This document shows positions 25,146 through 33,316 of a DNA stretch of 64,000 nt, piece after piece; position 1 is the stretch's first letter, and every line of letters begins with the position of its first letter. This DNA is from Duganella sp. SG902 (lineage in GTDB: Bacteria; Pseudomonadota; Gammaproteobacteria; Burkholderiales; Burkholderiaceae_D), in assembly GCF_013376005.1 (NCBI RefSeq), contig NZ_JABMJK010000003.1, forward strand, positions 1 through 64,000. The letters are read 5' to 3'. The position numbers were made by a program, and so were the translations under genes. The notes below the pieces were generated by a model, which did not search any database, was not told the DNA's origin, and saw only the letters and a program-made list of their open reading frames with translations.

Positions 25146-25655
25146 TTATATGACTGCACCGCTGACGCGGTGCGATTTGCCGCGGAACAGGGCGATGGTG
25201 CGGCCGTCCTGGCTGGTGACTGTGACGTCGTAGATGCCGGTCTTGCCGGCCAGCGCCTGCTCGCTGGCGGTGGCGGTCAGGCGATCGCCCTCGCGGCCGG
25301 GCGACAGGTAGTCGATGGTGCAGCCGGCGCCCACGGTGGTGAGGTTGTAGCTGTTGCAGGCGAAGGCGAAGGCGCTGTCGGCCAGCGCGAAGATAAAGCC
25401 GCCGTGACAGGTCTGGTGGCCGTTCAGCATGTCGGCGCGGATGGTCATCGACATGCGCGCGTAGCCCGGCGCCACGGCGTCGACGGTCATGCCCAGCGCC
25501 TGAGAGGCGGGATCGCGCGCGAACATCGCCGCCGCCACGGCCTCCGCCAGCGCCTGCGCGTCCGCCAGCGCCTGCGCATTCGCGTGCCCCGCCAGGCCGG
25601 CCGGCGAGGTGGCGGCTTGGGGCGGCGCGGCGGCGGTGTCGCTCAGCTTAGCCAT
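25146..25655 (-). CDS. paaI: hydroxyphenylacetyl-CoA thioesterase PaaI
   Basis: A 169-residue hotdog-fold thioesterase. The core motif is GHQTCHGGFIFALADSAFAFACNS (key parts NGHQTCHGG and ALADSAFAFA), with the catalytic Asp in ADSAFA. PaaI removes CoA from ring-hydroxylated side products and so guards the CoA pool. The N-terminus carries an Ala-rich extension of about 40 residues before the usual start. The start at 25655 overlaps the end of paaH by 8 bp; a longer upstream frame inside paaH is rejected. Confidence 0.93.
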   Translation of the reverse strand: MAKLSDTAAAPPQAATSPAGLAGHANAQALADAQALAEAVAAAMFARDPASQALGMTVDAVAPGYARMSMTIRADMLNGHQTCHGGFIFALADSAFAFACNSYNLTTVGAGCTIDYLSPGREGDRLTATASEQALAGKTGIYDVTVTSQDGRTIALFRGKSHRVSGAVI

Positions 25656-27225
25656 GGAAACGCCCTCCGCCGGCGTGCTTGCGGCGCAGCAGCGGCGAGA
25701 CGCGGTAGCGGTCCTCGCCATAGCTGGCGGCCAGGTTGGCCAGCACGCGCACGATCTGCTCGATGCCGATCGCGTCCGCCCACGCCAGCGGCCCGCGCGG
25801 GTAGTTGACGCCTTTCCGCATCGCGATGTCGGCGGCGGCCGCGCCGCACACGCCCTGGTTGACCGCGTCCGCCGCCTCGTTGGCCAGCATGGCGACGGTG
25901 CGCATCACCGCCATGCCGGGCACGTCGTCCAGCCGGGTGACGGTGAAGCCGGCCGCCTGCAGCAGCCCGACCACCGCGTGGTATGCGGCTGGCGCGCACT
26001 GGTCGGCGCGCGCCACGGCGATGCGCGTGGCGGCGCCGTAGTCCAGCGCGAGGTCGAACAGCACCGTGTCCGGATGCTGGTTGTCACGCGCGCGCTGCGT
26101 GGCGCTGCGGCCGTCGGTGAGGTAGATGGCCGCGCCGTTGCAATGGAAGGCCGGCGCGTCGTCGTGGGCGCCGGCGTGGCGTATCGTCTCCGGCATCTTG
26201 CGCTGAGCGATCTCGATGCCGGCCGCGCGCAGGCGGTCCGCCAGCGCGTCGACCACCGCTCCGCCCACCGCATGCGCCGCGCCCTGCTCGATGGTGTAGC
26301 TCACATATTCCGGCTTCGGCTGCGGCGCCTCGGCCTGCGCAAGCGGCGCGGTCGCGTGGTCGCCGTACTGATAGCAACCACGCCCCGCCTTGCGGCCAAG
26401 GAAGCCGGCGTTGACCATCTCCTGCTGCAGCACCGACGGCGTGAAGCGCGGATCGCCGAAGTAGGCGTTGAAGACCGATTGCGTGACGGCGAAATTCACG
26501 TCATGCCCGATCAGGTCCATCAGCTCGAAAGGCCCCATGCGGAAGCCGCCGGCCTCGCGCATCACGGCGTCGATGGTGGCCGCGTCGGCCGCCTGCTCGC
26601 CCAGCAGGCGCCAGCCCTCGGCGTAGAACGGCCGCGCCAGCCGGTTGACGATGAAGCCCGGTGACGAGCGCGCGTGCACCGGGCTCTTGCCCCACGCCGC
26701 CGCCGTGTCGGACACCGTCGGCGCCACGCCGGCCTCGGTGGCCAGCCCGCTCACCACCTCGCACAGCGCCATCAACGGCACCGGGTTAAAGAAGTGCATG
26801 CCCGCCACGCGCCCCGGCAGCCGCAGGCCGGCCGCGATGGCGGTGACGGAGATCGAGGAGGTGTTGGTCGCCAGGATGCAGTCGTCCGCGACGATCTCCT
26901 CCAGTTGCGCGAACAGGGCGCGCTTGGCCGCGAGATCCTCCACGATGGCCTCCACCACCATGCCGGCGTCGCGCACCTGATCCAGCGTGGCGGCGGCGTG
27001 CAGGCGCGCGATGGCGCCGGCGCGGTCGGCGGCGCTCATGCGTTCCCTGGCCACCAGCTTGTCCAGCGCCGACGCGATGCCGGTGATCGCCTTGTCCACC
27101 GCCTCCGGCCGCGTATCGTGCAAGCGCACCGTGTAGCCGGCGACCGCCGCCACCTGCGCGATGCCGGCGCCCATGGCGCCGCCGCCGATCACGGCGACCA
27201 CCCGTCCAGTATCCAGCGCCGCCAT
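25648..27225 (-). CDS. paaH: 3-hydroxyadipyl-CoA dehydrogenase PaaH
   Basis: A 525-residue 3-hydroxyacyl-CoA dehydrogenase. The N-terminal Rossmann NAD site is VIGGGAMGAGIAQVAA (about 12-27). Catalytic His is in GMHFFNPVPLM. Two C-terminal 3HCDH domains follow, the second around RGPLAWADAIG near the C-terminus, as in the long PaaH/PaaC type. It oxidises 3-hydroxyadipyl-CoA to 3-oxoadipyl-CoA. One base separates its start from the paaG stop. The last residues (KHAGGGRFHG) match the family end. Confidence 0.95.
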   Translation of the reverse strand: MAALDTGRVVAVIGGGAMGAGIAQVAAVAGYTVRLHDTRPEAVDKAITGIASALDKLVARERMSAADRAGAIARLHAAATLDQVRDAGMVVEAIVEDLAAKRALFAQLEEIVADDCILATNTSSISVTAIAAGLRLPGRVAGMHFFNPVPLMALCEVVSGLATEAGVAPTVSDTAAAWGKSPVHARSSPGFIVNRLARPFYAEGWRLLGEQAADAATIDAVMREAGGFRMGPFELMDLIGHDVNFAVTQSVFNAYFGDPRFTPSVLQQEMVNAGFLGRKAGRGCYQYGDHATAPLAQAEAPQPKPEYVSYTIEQGAAHAVGGAVVDALADRLRAAGIEIAQRKMPETIRHAGAHDDAPAFHCNGAAIYLTDGRSATQRARDNQHPDTVLFDLALDYGAATRIAVARADQCAPAAYHAVVGLLQAAGFTVTRLDDVPGMAVMRTVAMLANEAADAVNQGVCGAAAADIAMRKGVNYPRGPLAWADAIGIEQIVRVLANLAASYGEDRYRVSPLLRRKHAGGGRFHG

Positions 27226-27226
27226 C

Positions 27227-28027
27227 TCAGCGCCCCTTGAACTGTGGCGCGCGTTTTTCCATGAAGGCAGCCACGCCCTCGCGGTAATCCTCGCTGCGAC
27301 CCAGTTCGCTCATCATGCCGCACTCCAGCGCCAGCTGCTGCTGCAGGCTATTGTGGCCGCTGGCGTGCAAGGCCTGTTTGGTGAAGGCCAGTCCCTTGGT
27401 CGGCGCGCTGGCGAAGTGGCGCGCCATGGCCTGCACCTCGGCGGCGAAATCGGCGTCGGGGATGGCCTTCCAGATCAGGCCCCAGGCCTCCGCCTTCTCG
27501 GCGCTGAGTTTTTCGCCGGTCATGGCCAGCCCCATGGCGCGCGCGCTACCCACGAGGCGCGGCAGGAAGTAGGTGCCGCCGGTGTCGGGAATCAGGCCCA
27601 GTTTGCAGAACACTTCGACAAAGCTGGCCGAGTGCGCGGCCAGCACGATGTCGCACGCCAGCGCGATGTTGGCGCCGGCGCCGGCCGCCACGCCGTTGAC
27701 GGCGCCGATCACCGGCAGCGGCAATGCGCGCAGCGATTGCACCAGCGGCGCGTAGTTCTTTTCCACCGAGTCGCCCAGGTCGACCGCGCGCGCGCCCGGC
27801 TCCACCGCGCGGTCCAACAAATCCTGCCCGGCGCAGAAGCCGCGCCCGGCGCCGGTCAGCACCAGCACGCGCGCGCTGCCGTCGCCGGCCGCGGCGGCCG
27901 TGCGGCGCAGCGCGTGGCGCACCTCTTCGTGCATGGCTTGCGTGAAGCTGTTCAATTTGTCCGGGCGGTTGAGCGTCAGCGTGGCCACGCCGTCGCGCAG
28001 GTCGAACAGGATGTTGTGGTAGTCCAT
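27227..28027 (-). CDS. paaG: 1,2-epoxyphenylacetyl-CoA isomerase PaaG
   Basis: A 266-residue crotonase-fold protein. The oxyanion-hole segments are FCAGQDL and NGVAAGAGANIALACD, and the isomerase Asp is in IPDTGGTYFLPRLVG. It converts ring-1,2-epoxyphenylacetyl-CoA to oxepin-CoA and also shifts double bonds later in the pathway. GGAG lies 6 bp before the ATG. It is the only crotonase gene in the operon, so the separate enoyl-CoA hydratase PaaF must come from elsewhere in the genome or be replaced by this or another crotonase. Confidence 0.95.
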   Translation of the reverse strand: MDYHNILFDLRDGVATLTLNRPDKLNSFTQAMHEEVRHALRRTAAAAGDGSARVLVLTGAGRGFCAGQDLLDRAVEPGARAVDLGDSVEKNYAPLVQSLRALPLPVIGAVNGVAAGAGANIALACDIVLAAHSASFVEVFCKLGLIPDTGGTYFLPRLVGSARAMGLAMTGEKLSAEKAEAWGLIWKAIPDADFAAEVQAMARHFASAPTKGLAFTKQALHASGHNSLQQQLALECGMMSELGRSEDYREGVAAFMEKRAPQFKGR

Positions 28028-28040
28028 GGGGGTCTCCGTT

Positions 28041-29117
28041 TTATTCCGCCTGGTCGAAGTCGATGACGACTTTGGCGGTGGTGGGGAAGCTCTGGCAGCT
28101 CAACACGTAGCCGCGCGCGATCTCGTAATCCTCCAGCGCGTAGTTGACGTCCATGTCGACCTTGCCCTCGATGACCTTGCAGCGGCAGGTCGAGCACACG
28201 CCGCCCTTGCAGGAGTAGCGCATGTCGAGGCCCGCGCGCAGGCCCGCGTCCAGCAGCGATTCCTTGTCCTGCTCCATGGTGAAGCTGGCGGCGTTGCCGT
28301 CCATGATGACGGTGACTTCGGTGTGCTGGTGGGCGACGCCGGCGGCGGGGCGCGGCTGGTGCGCGTGCTTCGGAACGCTGGCGGCGAACAGTTCGGTCTT
28401 GATGGCCGACTTCGGCATGCCGGCTTCCCGCAGCGCCTCGGACACGCCCAGCATCATGTCTTCCGGGCCGCAGATGAAGGCGACGTCGACGTCGTCCGCG
28501 CGCACCCAGTGGCGCAGGAATCGCGCGGCCTTGTCCTTGGTGATGCGGCCGTTGAATAGTTCGATATCCTGCTGTTCGCGGCTCATGACATAGGCGATTT
28601 TCAGGCGTTCGAGGTGGCTGTCCTTCAGGTCCGACAGTTCTTCCTTGAAGATCACCGACGACGAGGCGCGGTTGCCGTAGAACAGCGTGAAGCGGCTGTG
28701 CGGCTCGGCCGCCAGCGTGGTCTTGATGATCGACAGGATGGGCGTGATGCCGCTGCCGGCGGCGAACGCCAGGTAGTGCTTGCGGTTGGCCGCGTCCAGC
28801 GGCACGTTGAAGTGGCCCATGGGCGGCATCACCTCCAGCGTCTGGCCGGCCCGCAGGGTGTCGTTGGCCCAGCTGGAAAACAGGCCGCCGGGCGTGCGCT
28901 TGATGGCCACGCGCAGCGCGCCGTCCTGCACGGCCGAGCAGATCGAGTACGAGCGGCGCACGTCCTCGTCGCCTATCTTCGCGCGCAGCGTCAGGTGCTG
29001 GCCCTGCTGGAAGCGGAAGCTGTCGCGCAGCGCCGGCGGCACGGCGAAGGTGACGGCGATGGTGTCGCGGGTTTCGTTGCGCACGTCGGCGATGGTCAGC
29101 GGGTGGAATTTGCTCAT
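28041..29117 (-). CDS. paaE: phenylacetyl-CoA epoxidase reductase PaaE
   Basis: A 358-residue iron-sulfur flavoprotein reductase that feeds electrons from NADPH to the PaaABC monooxygenase. An FAD-binding domain (RRSYSICS, about 55-62) is followed by the NAD(P) domain (FAAGSGITPILSI) and a C-terminal plant-type [2Fe-2S] ferredoxin domain. The cluster ligands are in CKGGVCSTC plus the distal SCQSFP Cys. Length is normal. Confidence 0.97.
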   Translation of the reverse strand: MSKFHPLTIADVRNETRDTIAVTFAVPPALRDSFRFQQGQHLTLRAKIGDEDVRRSYSICSAVQDGALRVAIKRTPGGLFSSWANDTLRAGQTLEVMPPMGHFNVPLDAANRKHYLAFAAGSGITPILSIIKTTLAAEPHSRFTLFYGNRASSSVIFKEELSDLKDSHLERLKIAYVMSREQQDIELFNGRITKDKAARFLRHWVRADDVDVAFICGPEDMMLGVSEALREAGMPKSAIKTELFAASVPKHAHQPRPAAGVAHQHTEVTVIMDGNAASFTMEQDKESLLDAGLRAGLDMRYSCKGGVCSTCRCKVIEGKVDMDVNYALEDYEIARGYVLSCQSFPTTAKVVIDFDQAE

Positions 29118-29124
29118 GATCGGT

Positions 29125-29688
29125 TCAGTGGCACTTGAAGTAGTCGAAGGGCTCGCGGCAATCCAGGCATTTGTAGAGCGCCTTGCAGGGCGTGGAGCCG
29201 AACTGGCTGGTGATTTCGGTGTGCGTGGAGCCGCAGCGCGGGCAGGCGACGCGTGGCGCGGCCGGCGCCGCGCGGCGCGAGACGGCGGCCAGCGCGGCGC
29301 CGCCCGCGCGCAGGCCGCTGGTGTCGATCACCTGCCGCGCCGGCGGGGCGATGCCGTAGCCGCGCAGGGCGGCCTTGCCGGCCTCGCTCATCCAGTCGGT
29401 GGTCCAGGCGGGCGAGAGCTGGTTGTGCAGGCGGACCGTGGCCACGCCGCGCGCGTGCAGCGCGTCGGTGATGGCGTCGGCGATGACTTGCATGGCCGGG
29501 CAGCCGGAGTAGGTCGGGGTGATGGTGACGTCGCAGCCGCCATCGGCGGCCACGCGCACCCCGCGCACGATGCCCAGGTCGACGATGCTGATGACCGGGA
29601 TTTCGGGATCGGGCACCTCGCCGAGCCAGGCCAGGATTTGCTCGGCATGGGCTCCGGCGTTCGCCGCAGCGACGGCGGGGGCGTTCAT
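29125..29688 (-). CDS. paaD: PaaD, phenylacetyl-CoA epoxidase assembly protein (MIP18/DUF59 type)
   Basis: A 187-residue protein with an N-terminal DUF59/MIP18 domain (VPDPEIPVISIVDLG, TPTYSGCPAM) and a C-terminal zinc-ribbon-like segment (CPRCGST and YKCLDCREPFDYFKCH). PaaD is needed for maturation of the epoxidase, probably of the PaaE or PaaA metal sites. An Ala-rich linker near residues 125-150 makes it slightly longer than the E. coli protein. It lies 13 bp after paaC. Confidence 0.94.
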   Translation of the reverse strand: MNAPAVAAANAGAHAEQILAWLGEVPDPEIPVISIVDLGIVRGVRVAADGGCDVTITPTYSGCPAMQVIADAITDALHARGVATVRLHNQLSPAWTTDWMSEAGKAALRGYGIAPPARQVIDTSGLRAGGAALAAVSRRAAPAAPRVACPRCGSTHTEITSQFGSTPCKALYKCLDCREPFDYFKCH

Positions 29689-29701
29689 GGCTGGCGCGCC
29701 G

Positions 29702-30454
29702 TTACCACGCCGCGCCCGGATAGGCGCGCTGAAGGAACTGCATCTCGGCCAGGATGTAGCCCAGGTGCTCGCTGTGGCGGCCTTGCTTGCCGCCCCGCTG
29801 CATCCAGGCGTCGGCCGGCGGCATGCTCAGCGTGGCCTCGGCCAGCACCTCGCCCACGTGCGCCAGCCATTGCGCGCGCAGCGCCTCGGCCGGCGGCGCC
29901 ACGCCGGCGGCCACCATGGCCTCGTCGACCGCGTCGTAGGCGAACACCTCGCCGCTGTACATCCACAGGGCGTCCACCGCGGCCTGGGTTTTCGCGTGGC
30001 TGACGGCCGTGCCGTCGCCCAGCCGCACCATCAGGTCGCCGCTGCGGCGCAGGTGGTAGGTGACCTCCTTGAGCGACTTCTCGGCGATGGCGGCGATGCG
30101 CGCGTCGCTGGCGCGCGTCAGCCCCTCGATCAGAAAATAATGCCAGGCGTCGAAGAGGAATTGCCGCACCAGCGTGTCGGCGTAGTTGCCGTTGGGCTGC
30201 TCCAGCAGCAGGCAGTTGCGGAACTCGTGGGCGTCGCGCAGATAGGCCAGCTGATCCTCGTCGCGCCCCGCGCCCTCCAGCTCGGCCGCGTATTCGTACC
30301 ACATACGCGTCTGGCCCAGCAGGTCGAGCGCGACGTTGGTCAGCGCCATGTCCTCCTCCAGCGCCGGGCCCTTGCCGCACCACCGCGACAGCTGCTGGCT
30401 CAGGATCAGGGCGTTGTCGCCCAGCCGCAGCAGGTAGTTGACTTTGTTGTCCAT
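29702..30454 (-). CDS. paaC: phenylacetyl-CoA epoxidase structural subunit PaaC
   Basis: A 250-residue ferritin-like helical protein, the non-catalytic partner of PaaA in the 1,2-epoxidase. Family blocks seen: NYLLRLGDNALILSQQLSRWCGKGP (parts LGDNALILSQ and SRWCGKGP), EDMALTNVALDLLGQ and EHLGYILAEMQFLQRAYPG. The start at 30454 gives the usual MDNKVNYL N-terminus; longer upstream frames overlap paaB and are rejected. It lies 14 bp after paaB. Confidence 0.95.
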   Translation of the reverse strand: MDNKVNYLLRLGDNALILSQQLSRWCGKGPALEEDMALTNVALDLLGQTRMWYEYAAELEGAGRDEDQLAYLRDAHEFRNCLLLEQPNGNYADTLVRQFLFDAWHYFLIEGLTRASDARIAAIAEKSLKEVTYHLRRSGDLMVRLGDGTAVSHAKTQAAVDALWMYSGEVFAYDAVDEAMVAAGVAPPAEALRAQWLAHVGEVLAEATLSMPPADAWMQRGGKQGRHSEHLGYILAEMQFLQRAYPGAAW

Positions 30455-30468
30455 GGCGCCCGCCCTCC

Positions 30469-30753
30469 CTACAGGTTCTTGACTTCTTCCGGCATCGGGA
30501 AGAAGGTCGGGTGGCGGTAGACCTTGCTGTTGGCCGGCTCGAACAGCGCGCCCTTGTCGGCCGGGCTGCTGGCGACGATGTCGGCGGCGCGCACCACCCA
30601 GATGCTGACGCCCTCGTTGCGCCGGGTGTAGACGTCGCGCGCGTTGTTGATCGCCATTTCCGCGTCCGGCGCGTGCAGGCTGCCGACGTGCTTGTGCGCC
30701 AGCCCGTGCTGGCTGCGGATGAAGACTTCCCACAGTGGCCATTCCTTGCTCAT
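30469..30753 (-). CDS. paaB: phenylacetyl-CoA epoxidase subunit PaaB
   Basis: A 94-residue small subunit. It shows the family blocks [21 protein letters not shown] (parts WEVFIRSQ and [11 protein letters not shown]), [11 protein letters not shown] and SIWVVRA. PaaB bridges PaaAC heterodimers in the epoxidase complex. Its start at 30753 overlaps the paaA stop as ATGA, so it is coupled to paaA. Confidence 0.95.
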   Translation of the reverse strand: MSKEWPLWEVFIRSQHGLAHKHVGSLHAPDAEMAINNARDVYTRRNEGVSIWVVRAADIVASSPADKGALFEPANSKVYRHPTFFPMPEEVKNL

Positions 30754-31733
30754 GCCGCGCGCTCCTTGTGTTTGTCCGCGTGCGCCACCAGCGCCTCGCG
30801 GAACCATTCGCCGTCCTCCCAGGCCTGGACCCGCGTTTGCAGGCGCTCGCGGTTGCACGGGCCGTTGCCCTTGAGGACGTTGTGGAACTCGGCCCAGTCG
30901 ATGGCGCCGAAGTCGTAATGGCCGGTTGCCGCGTTCCAGCGCAGCGCGGGGTCGGGAATGGTCAGGCCCAGGTATTCCGCCTGCGGCACGGTCTGGTCGA
31001 CCATGCGCTGGCGCAGCTCGTCGTTGGAGAACAGCTTGATGCGCCACTGCGCCGACTGCGCGCTGTTGACCGATTCCGCGTCCGACGGGCCGAACATCAT
31101 CAGCGACGGCCACCACCAGCGGTTCAGCGCGTCCTGCGCCATGGCCTTCTGCGCCGGCGTGCCGCGGCACAGCGCCAGCATGATGTCGTAGCCCTGGCGC
31201 GCGTGGAACGATTCCTCCTTGCACACGCGGATCATGGCGCGCGCGTACGGGCCGTAGGAGCAACGGCACAGCGGGATCTGGTTGATGATGGCCGAGCCGT
31301 CCACCAGCCAGCCGATGGCGCCCATGTCGGCCCAGCTCAGGGTCGGGTAGTTGAAGATGCTGGAGTATTTGGCCTTGCCGCTGTGCAGGGCGGCCAGCAG
31401 CTCGTCGCGCGACACGCCCAGCGTCTCGGCGGCGCTGTACAGGTACAGGCCGTGGCCGGCCTCGTCCTGGATCTTGGCCAGCAGGATGGCCTTGCGCTTG
31501 AGCGTCGGCGCGCGCGTCACCCAGTTGCCCTCCGGCAGCTGGCCGACGATCTCCGAATGCGCGTGCTGCGAGATCTGGCGTATCAGCGTCCTGCGGTAGG
31601 CCTCCGGCATCCAGTCCTTGGGCTCGATGCGGACGCCGGCGTCGACGCGGGCCTGGAAGGCTTGCTCCTCGGGACTCATGTCGGCGGCCGCGCGCACTTG
31701 CCTGAGGCCGGTCTCCACCAGTTGTGCGTACAT
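30750..31733 (-). CDS. paaA: phenylacetyl-CoA epoxidase catalytic subunit PaaA
   Basis: A 327-residue di-iron ring-1,2-epoxidase subunit. The carboxylate/His iron-binding motifs are [13 protein letters not shown] and [12 protein letters not shown]. It adds an oxygen atom across C1-C2 of phenylacetyl-CoA using O2 and electrons from PaaE. It is the first gene of the operon paaABCDEGHIKYZ. The start at 31733 follows GGAGGAG at a spacing of 8 bp; an upstream in-frame ATG at 31754 has none. A divergent AT-rich intergenic region with a palindrome separates it from paaX. Confidence 0.97.
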   Translation of the reverse strand: MYAQLVETGLRQVRAAADMSPEEQAFQARVDAGVRIEPKDWMPEAYRRTLIRQISQHAHSEIVGQLPEGNWVTRAPTLKRKAILLAKIQDEAGHGLYLYSAAETLGVSRDELLAALHSGKAKYSSIFNYPTLSWADMGAIGWLVDGSAIINQIPLCRCSYGPYARAMIRVCKEESFHARQGYDIMLALCRGTPAQKAMAQDALNRWWWPSLMMFGPSDAESVNSAQSAQWRIKLFSNDELRQRMVDQTVPQAEYLGLTIPDPALRWNAATGHYDFGAIDWAEFHNVLKGNGPCNRERLQTRVQAWEDGEWFREALVAHADKHKERAA

Positions 31734-31785
31734 GGCTGTCTCCTCCTTCGCCACATCATACGATACGGATTTTATTTTAGCTACG

Positions 31786-31811
31786 ATTATTTTGAGTCAT
31801 ATTAAAATAAT
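31786..31811. promoter_or_regulatory. palindrome in the paaA-paaX intergenic region (PaaX operator candidate)
   Basis: ATTATTTT (31786-31793) and AAAATAAT (31804-31811) form a perfect 8-bp inverted repeat around GAGTCATATT. It sits in the 148-bp divergent promoter region between paaA and paaX, which is the most AT-rich stretch nearby. PaaX binds here in other bacteria and is released by phenylacetyl-CoA. The sequence does not closely match the E. coli PaaX site, so the role is inferred from place and symmetry. Confidence 0.45.
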
Positions 31812-31881
31812 GCGTCACGTTAATTTTTGCGCCGCGCAGCGGGTAAACTGGCGCTTCCGCGTTTAGCTTAATCAACCCTCT

Positions 31882-32793
31882 ATGAATTGCAACGACTGGA
31901 TCGCCGGCTTCCTGGCCACCGACCCGCCGCGCTCGAAGTCGCTGGTGGTGACCATCTTTGGCGACGCCATCGTGCCGCACGGCGGCATGGTGTGGCTGGG
32001 CAGCCTGATCGAGCTGCTGGCGCCGTTCGGGGTCAACGACCGCCTGCTGCGCACCTCGGTGTTCCGGCTGGCGCAGGAGGGCTGGCTGGGGGCCCAGCGC
32101 GACGGCCGCCGCGCCTCGTACGCCATCACGCCGGAGGCCATGGCGCGCTTCGTGCACGCCTACCGCCGCATCTACGCGCCGCCGAATGTGCACTGGGACG
32201 GCAGCTGGACCCTGGTGCTGAACGGCGACGGCGCGCTCAACGCCGCCGAGCGGGCGGCGGTGCGCAAGGAGTTGCTGTGGGAGGGCTATAGCGTGATCGC
32301 GCCCGGCATCATGGGCCACCCGGCCGCCGACGGCCCGGCGCTCGACGAGCTGTTGAGACGGCTGGGCGTGGCCGGCAAGCTGTTCGTGGTGCAGGGCAAG
32401 TCGATGCGCCAGGTCAGCGCCCGTCCGCTGAGCGACCTGGTGGCCGAGGGCTGGGACGTGGCCGGCGTGGCCGAAGGCTACAACAAGTTCATCGCCCAGT
32501 TCCAGCCGCTGCTGGCGGCCTGCGCGCAGGCGCTGACGCCGGAGCAGGCCTTCGTGGCGCGCACCCTGCTGATCCACGCCTACCGCCGGGTGCAGCTGCA
32601 CGACCCGCAGCTGCCGGTGGAATTGCTGCCGACGCCGTGGCCGGGCGCGCTGGCCTACCAGCTGACGCGCGACATCTACCTGCGCGTGTACGCGGCGGCC
32701 GAGCAGCACATCGAGACCGCGCTGCGGCGCGAGGACGCCGCCGCCACCACCGCCGAAGCCGCCTTCTTCGACCGCTTCGGCGGCCTGGCCTAG
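31882..32793 (+). CDS. paaX: phenylacetate operon repressor PaaX
   Basis: A 303-residue GntR-like PaaX-family repressor. It has the winged-helix N-terminus (KSLVVTIFGDAIVPHGGMVWLGSLI, parts VVTIFGDAIVPHGG and WLGSLIELL), then the FGVNDRLLRTSVFRLAQEGWL recognition segment (parts NDRLLRTSVFRL and QEGWL) and a long C-terminal effector domain. The effector is phenylacetyl-CoA. It is divergent from paaA and no strong Shine-Dalgarno is seen (CCTCT before the ATG). It probably represses both directions. Its stop overlaps that of the convergent DUF2442 gene by 3-4 bp. Confidence 0.95.
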   Translation: MNCNDWIAGFLATDPPRSKSLVVTIFGDAIVPHGGMVWLGSLIELLAPFGVNDRLLRTSVFRLAQEGWLGAQRDGRRASYAITPEAMARFVHAYRRIYAPPNVHWDGSWTLVLNGDGALNAAERAAVRKELLWEGYSVIAPGIMGHPAADGPALDELLRRLGVAGKLFVVQGKSMRQVSARPLSDLVAEGWDVAGVAEGYNKFIAQFQPLLAACAQALTPEQAFVARTLLIHAYRRVQLHDPQLPVELLPTPWPGALAYQLTRDIYLRVYAAAEQHIETALRREDAAATTAEAAFFDRFGGLA

Positions 32794-33044
32794 CCGCGCG
32801 CCACCATCGGGAAGGCGGCCGGGTCGCGCAGCGAAGCGACGCTCAGGTCGACGTCCAACGCGGGCCAGTAAAGATGTCCGACGCTGGGCCGCCGCACCTC
32901 GCCGATCTGCTCGGCGGTGGCGCCGGCGAACCACGGAAAGTCGGCAAAGCCGGCGTACAAGCGCTCGTCGCCAAGATCGACCCAGAAGCCATGCCCCGAC
33001 AATTCAAGGATTCTTACTGGATGAGAAGTAGCTTCGCCACGCAT
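32790..33044 (-). CDS. DUF2442-domain protein
   Basis: An 84-residue protein ending in the DUF2442 signature (WPALDVDLSVASLRDPAAFPMVAR). DUF2442 proteins are small and very often encoded directly next to a DUF4160 gene, as here. The pair is spread among mobile or accessory DNA and has been suspected to be toxin-antitoxin-like, but no activity is established. GGAG lies 7 bp before the ATG. It overlaps the upstream DUF4160 gene by 41 bp, so the two are co-translated. Confidence 0.85.
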   Translation of the reverse strand: MRGEATSHPVRILELSGHGFWVDLGDERLYAGFADFPWFAGATAEQIGEVRRPSVGHLYWPALDVDLSVASLRDPAAFPMVARG

Positions 33045-33273
33045 CTTTTAGCTCCGATTGGTTGTTTTTTACGAAGTGCTCGACGGTGCGCAATTGGCGC
33101 GACGATAAGCCCCGGTTTTCTGCCAGGCTGACCTCCGGCGACAGCCAGAATTTCGCCTCGCCGTCTGGGTGAGACACATGAACATGGATGCGAGTTTCCT
33201 CGCGCGGGTAAAAGCGAGGGTGGAAATCCGGCAGCGCCTGGCGCGACCCTGTATCATGTCGGCTCCGCGCCAC
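33004..33273 (-). CDS. DUF4160-domain protein, GTG start
   Basis: An 89-residue protein with the DUF4160 core: FYPREETRIHVHVSHPDGEAKFWL (parts RIHVHVSHPDGEAKFWL and SLAENRGLSSRQL) and the C-terminal HFVKNNQSELKDAWRSYF helix. The GTG start at 33273 is set by AAGGAGGT, an almost perfect Shine-Dalgarno, at 7 bp. It is the first gene of a two-gene unit with DUF2442. Function is unknown; it could be the partner of a small stress or toxin-antitoxin module. Confidence 0.85.
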   Translation of the reverse strand: MARSRHDTGSRQALPDFHPRFYPREETRIHVHVSHPDGEAKFWLSPEVSLAENRGLSSRQLRTVEHFVKNNQSELKDAWRSYFSSSKNP

Positions 33274-33316
33274 AAGCGCGACCTCCTTTCCACATAGAAT
33301 TCACCAGGATTCCGCC

